From the NCBI GenBank assembly GCA_026986775.1, contig JALSNX010000027.1, forward strand, positions 186,001 through 250,000: a DNA stretch of 64,000 bases, read 5' to 3'. The stretch's first letter is position 1, and the number at the start of each line of letters is the position of its first letter. This DNA is from Caldifarciminota bacterium. GTDB taxonomy: Bacteria; Hydrothermota; Hydrothermia; UBA1063; CAJXJZ01. Under the pieces are notes generated by a model, which was given only the letters and a program-made list of their open reading frames with translations, made no database searches and was not told the DNA's origin. Made by a program: the position numbers and the translations under genes. Shown here piece after piece: positions 54,207 through 62,684 of this stretch.

Positions 54207-55271
54207 CTATCCTTTTTTTATTTCATTCATAAGTTCCTTGAATGCCTTAAAAACCATTTCAGCACTGAGTTCTTTAAGACACTTAAAATCCAGTCCTCTG
54301 GGGCAGGATAAGGGTTTTGGTGAGTAGTAAAAACATGGACTGCATGGAAGATTCAGCCTTACAACACGATGAGCCGTGCCCCATGGTCTTACCCATACAG
54401 GGTTTGTGGGACCGAAAATCCCTACAGTTGGAAGTTTGAGGGCGGCAGCAAGGTGCATGAGGCCAGAATCATTGCTTACAAAAATGTCCATGCGTTGCAT
54501 TATTGATGCTGTTTTGCGAATGCTTGAAGTCTCTACAACCACTGTTTCAATTGTGTTCTTAAGTTTTTCTTTGATATATTCCTTCAATGGTTTCTCTTCC
54601 GATCCACCAAAAACAAATAATACCGTATCTTTGTTGTAATGCTTTAACATTTTACCGAATTCCACAAAATGTTTCAGAGGCCACCTTCTTTTGTCATGAT
54701 TTTTAAATGAGCTTGTTCCGGGATGAATTCCCACCCGTAGTTTTGCACTGTAAGGTTTTACATACATCCTGCCCCATTCTACCTCCTCTTCTTTCAGAAA
54801 AAGCTGGAGTGGGTATCTGGGTGGGGATTCTATTTCAAAATATTTTAAAAGTGCAAGATTTTCTTCTACCACGTGGAGTGCGTAATCTTCCTTAATTGTC
54901 CATGATTTTACGAAATTAAAACTGAGAATATTGCTTTTTATATAGTCATGGCCAATTATTTTTTTAGGCATAAGTGATAGGGCGAACAGGTTATATTCGC
55001 GTCTGTTTGATGGGTAAAAATTAATTACAACGTCAAATTTCCGGACAAATCTCTTTAGAAAAAGAAGAGTACTTATTTTGCTTTCTTTGAGCATGGGAAA
55101 ATATACCACACTGTCTATATAAGGGTTGTTCAACAACACATCCCGGGTGGTGGGGAAGAATGTAAAGGCTGTTATGGTGTAATCAGGATAGGTTTCCTTC
55201 AGTACTCGTACTGCAGGGGTGAAAAGTAATGTATCACCAATACCGTATAAGGGAGAAATGCCTATGTCCAT
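54207..55271 (-). CDS. GT9 heptosyltransferase-family glycosyltransferase
   Basis: A 354-residue GT9 enzyme. The N-terminal GIGDTLLFTPAVRVLKETYP and the C-terminal VSNDSGLMHLAAALKLPTVGIFGPTNP are family signatures, with GIHPGTSS between. GT9 enzymes add heptose or related sugars to LPS core, consistent with a diderm envelope. A CSPC-(x)n-C-(x)n-C cluster near the C-terminus is unexplained. Start ATG 55271 has no Shine-Dalgarno; a -10 box lies 10 bases upstream. Confidence 0.88.
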   Translation of the reverse strand: MDIGISPLYGIGDTLLFTPAVRVLKETYPDYTITAFTFFPTTRDVLLNNPYIDSVVYFPMLKESKISTLLFLKRFVRKFDVVINFYPSNRREYNLFALSLMPKKIIGHDYIKSNILSFNFVKSWTIKEDYALHVVEENLALLKYFEIESPPRYPLQLFLKEEEVEWGRMYVKPYSAKLRVGIHPGTSSFKNHDKRRWPLKHFVEFGKMLKHYNKDTVLFVFGGSEEKPLKEYIKEKLKNTIETVVVETSSIRKTASIMQRMDIFVSNDSGLMHLAAALKLPTVGIFGPTNPVWVRPWGTAHRVVRLNLPCSPCFYYSPKPLSCPRGLDFKCLKELSAEMVFKAFKELMNEIKKG

Positions 55272-55281
55272 GTACAGTTAA

Positions 55282-55310
55282 AGTTTAATCCCATTATGGT
55301 GAATTTTCAA
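55282..55310 (-). promoter_or_regulatory. Probable promoter of the GT9 gene
   Basis: Minus strand: -35 TTGAAA (55305-55310), 17-bp spacer, -10 TAAACT (55282-55287), 10 bases before the ATG at 55271. This implies a leader of only a few bases. Confidence 0.5.
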
Positions 55311-55361
55311 ATGTTTGGATAAAGTTGCAGTCCTTCATCTCCTTGCAGAGATTGTCACAGC

Positions 55362-55391
55362 AAAAATAAGAGGGGTATGATACCCCTCTTA
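55362..55391 (-). terminator. Rho-independent terminator of the small exported protein gene
   Basis: Minus-strand hairpin with a 10-11-bp stem AAGAGGGGTA/TACCCCTCTT (55368-55377 with 55381-55390) and a 3-base loop, followed by TTATTTTT-like bases. It lies 7 bases after the stop at 55398. Confidence 0.85.
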
Positions 55392-55397
55392 ATACAT

Positions 55398-55895
55398 TTA
55401 TTTTACAAAGTATTTTATCCACAGGTCAGTGGTGTAAGAATTGGAATCACGGATTACCTTGATGCTGTCAATAAAGAAAAATGCATCTTTGTTTTCAAGT
55501 GTTGTTATATAGTAGGCATGACCGGATAAAGGCTTTGTAACGTCCCAGATATCGGTCTGTGTAGCTGTATCTGCAACCATTCCTGATGGATCAAGATCTA
55601 TCACGTCTTCCAGTTTTACCTCACCAAGGTCTATGAGTTTTTTGGTTGAATCTCCCCATGCTGTGTGCTGAATACATGGAGCTGGCTCTCCATTGTCCCA
55701 CCAGGGTTCTATGATAATGTCACTCAATGAGTCATGCCGTGCAATTCCCTCGCTAAAATCAAATCCTCCCTGCGTTCCATCACCGCCTGTTGTTATGTAT
55801 GCTGTGGTGTAAGCATCATCAGTATCCTCTGGTGTGTATCCTGAAAGTATCATTAGTGCAATCAGGACGCTCAGTATGGCGGTTGCCCTCTTCGT
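55398..55895 (-). CDS. Small exported protein of unknown function, probable ACG start
   Basis: A 165-residue protein. The first ordinary start (ATG 55853) falls inside a signal peptide; extending the same frame upstream adds KRATAILSVLIAL, a classic positively charged and hydrophobic signal start. At that position (55893-55895) stands ACG, 6 bases after AGGAGG and downstream of a strong promoter. The mature region is acidic (DTDDAYTT, WWDNGEP) and ends in a beta-rich segment KDAFFFIDSIKVIRD. No family recognised. It is a single-gene unit with its own terminator. Confidence 0.68.
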   Translation of the reverse strand, partial: TKRATAILSVLIALMILSGYTPEDTDDAYTTAYITTGGDGTQGGFDFSEGIARHDSLSDIIIEPWWDNGEPAPCIQHTAWGDSTKKLIDLGEVKLEDVIDLDPSGMVADTATQTDIWDVTKPLSGHAYYITTLENKDAFFFIDSIKVIRDSNSYTTDLWIKYFVK

Positions 55896-55916
55896 GTATA
55901 GCCTCCTTTTATGGAT

Positions 55917-55945
55917 AGGATAAAATTATATTTTCGTTGTGTCAA
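55917..55945 (-). promoter_or_regulatory. Promoter of the small exported protein gene
   Basis: Minus strand: consensus -35 TTGACA (55940-55945), 17-bp spacer, -10 TATCCT (55917-55922), then AGGAGG at 55902-55907. Confidence 0.65.
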
Positions 55946-55971
55946 GGGGTATGTTTAATCATAGATGCCAT

Positions 55972-56000
55972 TTGTCCTTTCGCTGGCTCTAAATTATAAT
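55972..56000 (+). promoter_or_regulatory. Promoter of metG (leaderless)
   Basis: -35 TTGTCC (55972-55977), 17-bp spacer, perfect -10 TATAAT (55995-56000). The metG ATG is at 56008, 7 bases after the -10, and no Shine-Dalgarno is present. Confidence 0.75.
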
Positions 56001-56007
56001 TTAACGT

Positions 56008-58011
56008 ATGAAAAAGATATTGATTACTTCAGCACTACCCTATGCTAATGGACCATTGCACATAGGGCATATAGCAGGGGCATACCTTCCTGCGGATATC
56101 TACACGAGATATCAGAAATTGAGAGGGAGGAATGCTATACATATATGCGGAACGGATGAACACGGTGTTGCTATAACAATAAGGGCTGACAAAGAAGGTA
56201 AATCTCCAAGGGAAATAGTGGATTTCTATCATGAGCGAATAAAAGAAGATTTCCGTCTTATGCGAATAGAATTTGACAATTTTTCCAGAACTTCCCTTCC
56301 CATTCATCATGAAACTGCAAAAAAGTTCTTCTTGAAACTCTATGAAAATGGTTACATTAATAGAAAAGAGGTAGAGCAATATTACTGCCCTAAATGTAAG
56401 AGATTTTTACCGGACAGATATGTGGAGGGAACATGCCCTCACTGTGGATACGACCGGGCAAGAGGAGACCAGTGCGATAATTGCGGGAGGTGGCTTGAAC
56501 CAAAAGAACTTATTAATCCGAGATGTGCAATTTGCGGAACAACACCTGTTCTGAAGAAGAGCTTTCATTATTACCTTGCTTTGAGTAAACTCGCACCTTC
56601 GCTTGAAAAATGGCTTAATTCAAAAAAAGATTACTGGAAGCCTGAGGTTATCGGGCTTGCTCTTTCATGGGTGAGAGAAGGACTTAAAGACAGGGCCATT
56701 ACAAGGGACCTTGAGTGGGGTGTGCCGGTACCACTTAAGGAAGCACAGGGAAAGGTGTTATATGTGTGGTTTGATGCGCCCATTGGTTATATTTCATCTA
56801 CAAAAGAGTGGGCAATAAAAAAAGGTGATCCTGATCTATGGAAAGAGTGGTGGCTGGACAAAGAAAATACCAGGCTTATTCACTTTATAGGAAAGGATAA
56901 TATAGTTTTTCACGCAATTGTATGGCCTTCTATGTTAATAGGTCATGGTGATTATGTCCTTCCGGATAATGTACCTGCCAATTACTACCTTAATTTAGAA
57001 GGCTCAAAGATATCGACCTCAAGAAACTGGGCTATATGGATAAAAGACCTCGCTTCTCTTTACCCGGCAGATTACATAAGATTTGGTCTCACATATTTCA
57101 TGCCAGAGACAAAAGACTCAGACTTTACCTTTGCAGATTTCAGGGAAAGAGTCAATAACGAGCTGGTAAACAATTTTGGAAACTTCATAAACAGAACATT
57201 GAGTTTTATTGCAAAATATCTGAATGGGAGAGTTGGTCCGCTTGTTGAAAAAGGGTCAGATGAAGATGCAGAAATCCTGAGTATGATAGAGAAAGCGCCG
57301 TATGAACTTGGAGAACTTATAGACAACTTTAACTTCAGGAAGGGTATAATCTACCTTATGAATCTGTCTGACCGTGGAAACAGGTATTTTGACAGAATGG
57401 CTCCGTGGAAAACCAGAAAGACAGATTTAAATAGAACCAGAAGAACGCTCTCTATCTGCTACGCCCTTATCCGGACTTTATCTGTTCTCATTGAACCCTA
57501 TCTTCCGGATTCAGCACTGGATATAAGGAAAATGATTAGAAGTGATGTTCGTGACTGGGAATCTGCCGGTTCATGGAGTATTCCTGATGAGGTAGAAATA
57601 GATAAGCCAAGAGTGTTGTATAAAAAGGTTGAAGAGGAAAAAATAGAAATCGGTGAAAAGGAGGAAAAGAAAGTGGAGGAAAAAACGGAATTCATAAAGT
57701 TTGATGATTTTAAAAAATTAAAGATAAGAATCGGGAAAATAGTGAGTGCAGAGAAGGTTGAGGATGCAGATAGACTACTGAAACTCCTTGTTGATATAGG
57801 AGAGAAGAAGATTACACTTCTTGCAGGAATAGCACAGTATTATTCCCCGGATGAACTTATAGGTAAAGAGGTTCCTGTACTCGTTAATCTTGAACACAGA
57901 AAAATTAGAGGAGTGGTGTCAGAGGGTATGATGCTTGCAGCAGACGAAGATGGTCGTCCCATCCTGCTCCATCCCGAGAGGGAAGTTAAGCCAGGCTCGG
58001 AGGTACGCTGA
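56008..58011 (+). CDS. metG: Methionyl-tRNA synthetase with C-terminal tRNA-binding domain
   Basis: Charges tRNA-Met. The 667-residue class I synthetase has the HIGH motif (PLHIGHIAGAY, near 16-19), a double zinc knuckle (CPKC, CPHC, CDNC, CAIC between about 127 and 182) of the MetG1 type, WFDAPIGYISS, and the KMSKS motif in the variant form KISTS near 334. After a Lys/Glu-rich linker (about 545-570) comes a Trbp111-like OB-fold (about 570-667: IRIGKIVSAEKVEDADRLLKL). Start by leaderless promoter. Confidence 0.96.
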   Translation: MKKILITSALPYANGPLHIGHIAGAYLPADIYTRYQKLRGRNAIHICGTDEHGVAITIRADKEGKSPREIVDFYHERIKEDFRLMRIEFDNFSRTSLPIHHETAKKFFLKLYENGYINRKEVEQYYCPKCKRFLPDRYVEGTCPHCGYDRARGDQCDNCGRWLEPKELINPRCAICGTTPVLKKSFHYYLALSKLAPSLEKWLNSKKDYWKPEVIGLALSWVREGLKDRAITRDLEWGVPVPLKEAQGKVLYVWFDAPIGYISSTKEWAIKKGDPDLWKEWWLDKENTRLIHFIGKDNIVFHAIVWPSMLIGHGDYVLPDNVPANYYLNLEGSKISTSRNWAIWIKDLASLYPADYIRFGLTYFMPETKDSDFTFADFRERVNNELVNNFGNFINRTLSFIAKYLNGRVGPLVEKGSDEDAEILSMIEKAPYELGELIDNFNFRKGIIYLMNLSDRGNRYFDRMAPWKTRKTDLNRTRRTLSICYALIRTLSVLIEPYLPDSALDIRKMIRSDVRDWESAGSWSIPDEVEIDKPRVLYKKVEEEKIEIGEKEEKKVEEKTEFIKFDDFKKLKIRIGKIVSAEKVEDADRLLKLLVDIGEKKITLLAGIAQYYSPDELIGKEVPVLVNLEHRKIRGVVSEGMMLAADEDGRPILLHPEREVKPGSEVR

Positions 58012-58904
58012 TTCTGCGATACTCGGGATTTGTTGCATTTTTAATACTCATTTTTATCGGATGTGCAAGAGAGGATCCAGTCAAAGAAGCAAGAAAACTC
58101 CTAAAAAGAGGGGAGTACAATAAAGCGATAGCATATTTGAGAGAAACGTCAAGAGAAACGACACCATTTGAACAGGATGAGTTAAATATCTTACTCGGAA
58201 TAGCATATACGAGAACAAGAAAGTATGGCAGGGCCAAGGATATACTCTTTTCTGTAACACCTGAAGATAACAGACTTAAAAAAATTCTTGCAGATGCCCT
58301 CGTTGAACTTGGAGATAGTGCCAGGAAGATTGGTTACAGAAAAATGGCCAAGGAGTGCTATGAAATCGCTCTACTAAATGACCCTCAAATAGAACTGGGG
58401 GATAGGTACTTACTGCTTGTTAGAGAATCTTACAGAATAGGAGATTGTGACCTTGTTATAAGGTTTTCCTCACGCTATATTAATGAAACCCATGATACTT
58501 CACGGGTCTTTACAAAATACGTGGATTGTCTTTATCAGGAGGGGAAATGGGCTACTATTGATTCCCTTAAAGACTATTTTAAGAGGCATGGTCGTATAAG
58601 AGATATGGGCTGGGCTCTTGGAGAGGCTATGTACAATATGGCGGTTGAAAAGATGAGTGAGGGAAAAATAATGACTGCAAAGGATATTTTAGAGGAGCTT
58701 GTAAATGAGATTAAATCTCCGAGGGTTCTTCTTGATGAGGCCTACTTTCTTTTAGGTGGTATATTTGAGGAATTGCAGAATCCTGACAGTGCCCTTGACA
58801 TGTATTATAAATGTATGCAGACGAGTTTAACCCCAAGGTCACCTCTCTATAAAGAGTCAGTGGTTAAGGTCAGGGAGCTTAAGAATGAGATGGGTCTTAA
58901 TTAG
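58011..58904 (+). CDS. TPR-type lipoprotein with probable AUU start
   Basis: Envelope lipoprotein with tetratricopeptide-like helices (about 297 residues). The first ordinary start (TTG 58137) would leave out the signal peptide. Upstream in frame runs LRYSGFVAFLILIFIGC, a good lipoprotein signal, beginning at ATT 58011, one base into the metG stop (TGATT, matching the TGATG overlaps elsewhere). GGAGG (57999-58003) lies 7 bases upstream. CTG 58014 is the alternative. The mature part has repeated helical pairs (ARKLLKRGEYNKAIAYL and so on). Possible part of a BamD/YbgF-like or wall-associated complex. Confidence 0.72.
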   Translation: MLRYSGFVAFLILIFIGCAREDPVKEARKLLKRGEYNKAIAYLRETSRETTPFEQDELNILLGIAYTRTRKYGRAKDILFSVTPEDNRLKKILADALVELGDSARKIGYRKMAKECYEIALLNDPQIELGDRYLLLVRESYRIGDCDLVIRFSSRYINETHDTSRVFTKYVDCLYQEGKWATIDSLKDYFKRHGRIRDMGWALGEAMYNMAVEKMSEGKIMTAKDILEELVNEIKSPRVLLDEAYFLLGGIFEELQNPDSALDMYYKCMQTSLTPRSPLYKESVVKVRELKNEMGLN

Positions 58905-60470
58905 TATAATTTTTGCGCTTTTTTTTTAGGTTGTCACAGGCAGGAAAAGGGCTATACACCCCGTACAGAACCCGAAAAGTCTCTTGACTCCTTACTGCTG
59001 GAACTTTCAAAAGAATATGTGAAGACTGAATACGAAAGACAGACCACGCTTTTTGTGAGGGTAAAGCTTCTGGAAAATAGTAAACTATCGTTTACTGTTA
59101 ATGGTGTGGCTGTGATTAAGGATTCCCGGGGTAATAGAATAGAGCTGAAGAATAAAAGTTTTAAACTTTTAAGTTCCAGAAAGTACAAAGGTGAAACACT
59201 TTATTATCCAGTAATTTTATCTACACAGAACAGAAGTGATGCAGACGAATTTATCAGGGCTTTCAGGAGAGAAGGTTATATTTTAAAAAAGAAAAAGAGG
59301 GTTATTGGGAAACTGACTCCAATTTATATTGTATATGCCGGTCCATTTGAGAATCTGAAGGAAATGAACAGTAAAGCACCTCCCAATGCTGTCAGAGTTA
59401 TAAAATCCAGAGGAAGTTGCAGGAGTGTACCTGTATATTTTGTTATAAATGGCAATAGATACACCCTGTATGGGAGAATAAGGATTCAAAACAGAGGAAA
59501 AATTAAACTTAACGATGTAGAAACATCCGGCGGTCTCTATAAAAGAAAGGCAAAATGTATAAATTTGACATCCAACCTGAGCATCATTCCTGCAGATTCA
59601 AAGCTTTCAGTAATAGCTAATGTTCCCATAGAAGAGTATGTCACAGGTGTGGTCAAGTCTGAGATTGGGGAGAATGCACCCCTGGAGGCTAAAAAAGCCC
59701 AGGCTGTGGCTGCCAGAACAAATGTGATAAGAAAACTGTGGAGGGGTACTGGCTTTGAAGACTACGATATTACTTCCAGTGTTTTTGCACAGGTATATAC
59801 TGGTGAGGGTTTTTCAGATGGGACAAGGAGGGCTGTAGCTGAAACAGCAGGGGAGATACTTGTATACAAAGGTGAACCAATTGAGGCTTTGTTCCATGCA
59901 ATGTGTGGAGGACATACTGAAAATTCTGAGAACGTGTGGTCTTCTTATGTTCCTTATTTGAGAGGAGTGTTTGACAGGGGAGCCGGACACAAGAGGTTTT
60001 CCCTGAAAAGTGAAAGGGCAGTAAAAAAATGGCTGGAGCAGGACCCTGATGTAAACTGCAGAAAGTATGGTAAGAAATACTGGCGATGGAGGTATATTTA
60101 TACTCCCCGTGAACTTGCCAATATATTGAAGGCAAAGACAGGCAGAGATATTGGTATTGTCCTTGAAATTAAGGTACTTGAGAGAGGAGTTTCAGGAAGG
60201 GTGAAGAAGATTAGAATAGTAGGGAGCAGAGGAGAAATCGTGATTCGTAAAGACCTTGAGATAAGAAAGGCCTTTTTGAGTACATCATTACCCTCATCGC
60301 TCTTTTATGTTGAAAAACGTGGAGGTAAGTTTATCATTACAGGCAGAGGGTTTGGTCATGGTGTTGGGATGTGTCAGATTGGAGCTATGGGAATGGCAGA
60401 TAAGGGATATAATTACAGGAAAATATTAAAACACTATTACAGCCATGTCAGACTGGAAAAAATATATTGA
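58885..60470 (+). CDS. SPOR-SpoIID lipoprotein, frame-shifted at a T9 run in the signal peptide
   Basis: A predicted peptidoglycan-active lipoprotein. ATG 58885 (GGGAG upstream) begins MRWVLISIIFALFF, then a run of nine T (58919-58927) ends in a stop; with one more T the frame continues FLGCHRQEKG, a perfect lipobox. The main frame (ordinary start GTG 59019) carries a SPOR-like region (YPVILSTQNRSDADEFIRAF, about 75-130) and a SpoIID/LytB domain (ANVPIEEYVTGVVKSEIGENAP, AVAARTNVIR, CGGHTENSENVW, GRGFGHGVGMCQIGAMGMA), as in SpoIID lytic transglycosylases. It overlaps the GH15-like gene by 26 bases. Confidence 0.78.
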
Positions 60471-61527
60471 ATATTTGATTGAAACTGCAAGGAAGAACGG
60501 AGCATACCTTGCGTCTTCTCTCTATAAGCCATATCAGAAGGTGTGGTTGCGTGACCATTCCATGATAAGTTATCTTTTAATGGAGATGGGATATAACATT
60601 ACCGATGAGATAAACTGGATAACAGAACTTTTAGCAAAAGAACATAAGAGAGTGAAGAAAGTATTGGGTATTGCTCGTAATACACCTGAATTTTATGATG
60701 AAGGAAACCACCCGGCTGCCAGATATTCACCTTCTATGGAGAGATATGAAGAAGATTGGCTGGAAAGACAGTATGATGGAATTGCACTTTCAGTTTTACT
60801 TATGATAGAGTATCACCTGAGGTCTGGAGTTTTACTTGAGGGTTTTGTAAAGGACTATCTTGAGTACCTTTATTATGTTCATGGTACTCCATGTGCTTCT
60901 CTCTGGGAAATGCATGACGACCATATTCACGCTTATACAGTTGGACTCATTGCTTACACATTAAAAAGAGCCTCACTTGTTTATAAAGAATTTCGGGAGA
61001 AAGCAGATTATGTCAGGGAATTTTTTATCTCACGTTTTGTGGTTAATAACGAAATAAAAGCCATGATGAAGGTGAAAAGATATGGAGTTTGTTCCTCAGT
61101 TTTGCTTCTTCTATCACGATTTGATATTTTTAAAGGCAATTCTTCCCTTAAGGACCATGTATACAATATGGTTACAAGAAAACTCTCTCCCGATGGCATC
61201 GGACTTTACAGGTATATAATAGAAGAAACAGGAGAAAAGGATACATACTTCGGTGGAAATCTCTGGTACATAACGACTTACTGGAAAGGTAATTATCTTA
61301 TCAACAGAAGGAAAATCAGCTCAGTAGAGGATATACTCTCATGGCACTTTGAGTTTCCTCTGGGTGAGCAGATTCCCGATACCAGGTATGTGCTTGATAA
61401 AAACATGTACTATCACTGGATTGAGAAGAGTAAAAAGGAGAATAACGGTATTCCCGGACCGGCCCGACCACTTTCATGGAGTATTGCAGAGAGGGCATAT
61501 CTTGAGTATAAAATCCAGAATTCATGA
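60445..61527 (+). CDS. GH15-like alpha/alpha-barrel glycosidase
   Basis: A 360-residue (alpha/alpha)6-toroid protein resembling glucoamylase/GH15 enzymes. VWLRDHSMISYLLMEMG near 36-52 matches the WxRD start; SLWEMHDDHIHAYTVGLIAYTLKRA near 152-176 supplies the candidate general-acid Glu; and FGGNLWYITTYWKGNYL near 270 matches the GNLW motif. The protein has no signal peptide, so it is probably cytoplasmic, acting on alpha-glucans or trehalose. It is half the size of secreted glucoamylases. Context with SpoIID and PIG-V hints at envelope glycans instead. Confidence 0.7.
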   Translation: MSDWKKYIEYLIETARKNGAYLASSLYKPYQKVWLRDHSMISYLLMEMGYNITDEINWITELLAKEHKRVKKVLGIARNTPEFYDEGNHPAARYSPSMERYEEDWLERQYDGIALSVLLMIEYHLRSGVLLEGFVKDYLEYLYYVHGTPCASLWEMHDDHIHAYTVGLIAYTLKRASLVYKEFREKADYVREFFISRFVVNNEIKAMMKVKRYGVCSSVLLLLSRFDIFKGNSSLKDHVYNMVTRKLSPDGIGLYRYIIEETGEKDTYFGGNLWYITTYWKGNYLINRRKISSVEDILSWHFEFPLGEQIPDTRYVLDKNMYYHWIEKSKKENNGIPGPARPLSWSIAERAYLEYKIQNS

Positions 61528-62636
61528 AGAAACTCATTTTTGCTATTTGTTTATTCAGACTGTTTGACCTTTCTCTTCCTTATGTTCTATCTCGCAATTC
61601 AGAATCCTTTAACAAGAAGGTTTATCTTTCCATTTTTCACTGGCCACCCGATTCTATTGTAAACACAGAGTCATACTATAAAACCTTTGATGCGCACCAT
61701 TACCTTTATCTTGCTCAGAAATGGTATTCAAAAAGACCTATTCAGCAGAATGCATTTTTTCCTCTATACCCATTTCTCATAAGAATTTTCGCTACCCTTT
61801 TTGGTTCATTCTTCCTTTCAGGTCTTGTCCTTTCCAATCTTTTCTCACTTGCGGGCTTTTATATTCTGTACCTGTATTTGAGGGAAACAGACAGAGAGGA
61901 AATGCCGATTTACCTTTTATTACTCGCTTTTCCTGCATCGTTTTTCTTTAGCCGCATCTACACTGAGTCTCTGTTCTTTTTACTACTTGTACTTTTGATG
62001 TATGGTTTCAGAAGGAAGATAAAATGGATGGTTTTGATATCGTCCATTTTATTGCCGCTTTCACGTCCGCATGGAGTAATTGTTGGGATCTCGGTGTTTA
62101 TAATGACTCTGTTGAACAGAGAGAAACGACAATTGTTTATTTTAAGCCTTGCAGGTTTTTGGCTTGGTGGTGTTATTTATCTTCTGATTATGTACTTTTC
62201 CACTCATGATGTATTTGCTGCAATCCATGCACAGGCACTTTATCCAAGGGTGAACCCATTAAAGATGCTGGTAAATCCTTACAGGTGGGTAAAAGAGAAT
62301 TTTATTTTTCCCTCTTATGCCATGAGGTATCTGGGACCGGGTAATTTTGTGTATGAGAGAATAGTATTTCTAATATATGCAATGGCGCTTCTGTATGGTC
62401 GGAAGTATCTCCTGAGGGAAGAGTATATTTTGCTCGTTGTTCTTGGCCTCTTTTCTGCATTGACAGACCACTTTATGTCCTTTACACGATTTCTGCTACC
62501 TTTATTTCCACTGTATGTTGCTCTATGGGGAATGCTTGAAAAAAAAGAAATTTTGTACACCATGCTTCTTTTGTTTTTCACGCTAGCTCATGCATTTTTA
62601 CTGACTTTACATTCACTGAGTTACTTTGTGGGATAA
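61524..62636 (+). CDS. PIG-V-like (COG5542) membrane mannosyltransferase
   Basis: A 370-residue membrane glycosyltransferase of the GT-C type with about eight to nine helices. FDAHHYLYLAQKWY near 52-65 with the acidic Asp before the second helix, and FFPLYPFLIRIFA, are the PIG-V/GPI-mannosyltransferase-2-like signature. Lipid-linked sugar donor and acceptor are unknown. It overlaps the GH15-like stop by 4 bases and is the last gene of the plus-strand metG run. Confidence 0.75.
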   Translation: MKKLIFAICLFRLFDLSLPYVLSRNSESFNKKVYLSIFHWPPDSIVNTESYYKTFDAHHYLYLAQKWYSKRPIQQNAFFPLYPFLIRIFATLFGSFFLSGLVLSNLFSLAGFYILYLYLRETDREEMPIYLLLLAFPASFFFSRIYTESLFFLLLVLLMYGFRRKIKWMVLISSILLPLSRPHGVIVGISVFIMTLLNREKRQLFILSLAGFWLGGVIYLLIMYFSTHDVFAAIHAQALYPRVNPLKMLVNPYRWVKENFIFPSYAMRYLGPGNFVYERIVFLIYAMALLYGRKYLLREEYILLVVLGLFSALTDHFMSFTRFLLPLFPLYVALWGMLEKKEILYTMLLLFFTLAHAFLLTLHSLSYFVG

Positions 62637-62658
62637 AAAGCCCCGCATTATGCGGGGC
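62634..62658 (-). terminator. Rho-independent terminator of the secreted Por-tail protein
   Basis: Minus-strand hairpin GCCCCGCA-TTA-TGCGGGGC (62640-62658; the 8-bp stem is self-complementary), followed by five T. It lies about 27 bases after the stop at 62685. The plus-strand direction has no T-tract, so it serves the minus-strand gene. Confidence 0.85.
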
Positions 62659-62684
62659 ATGAAATCATGGTGATAATATTGTGT

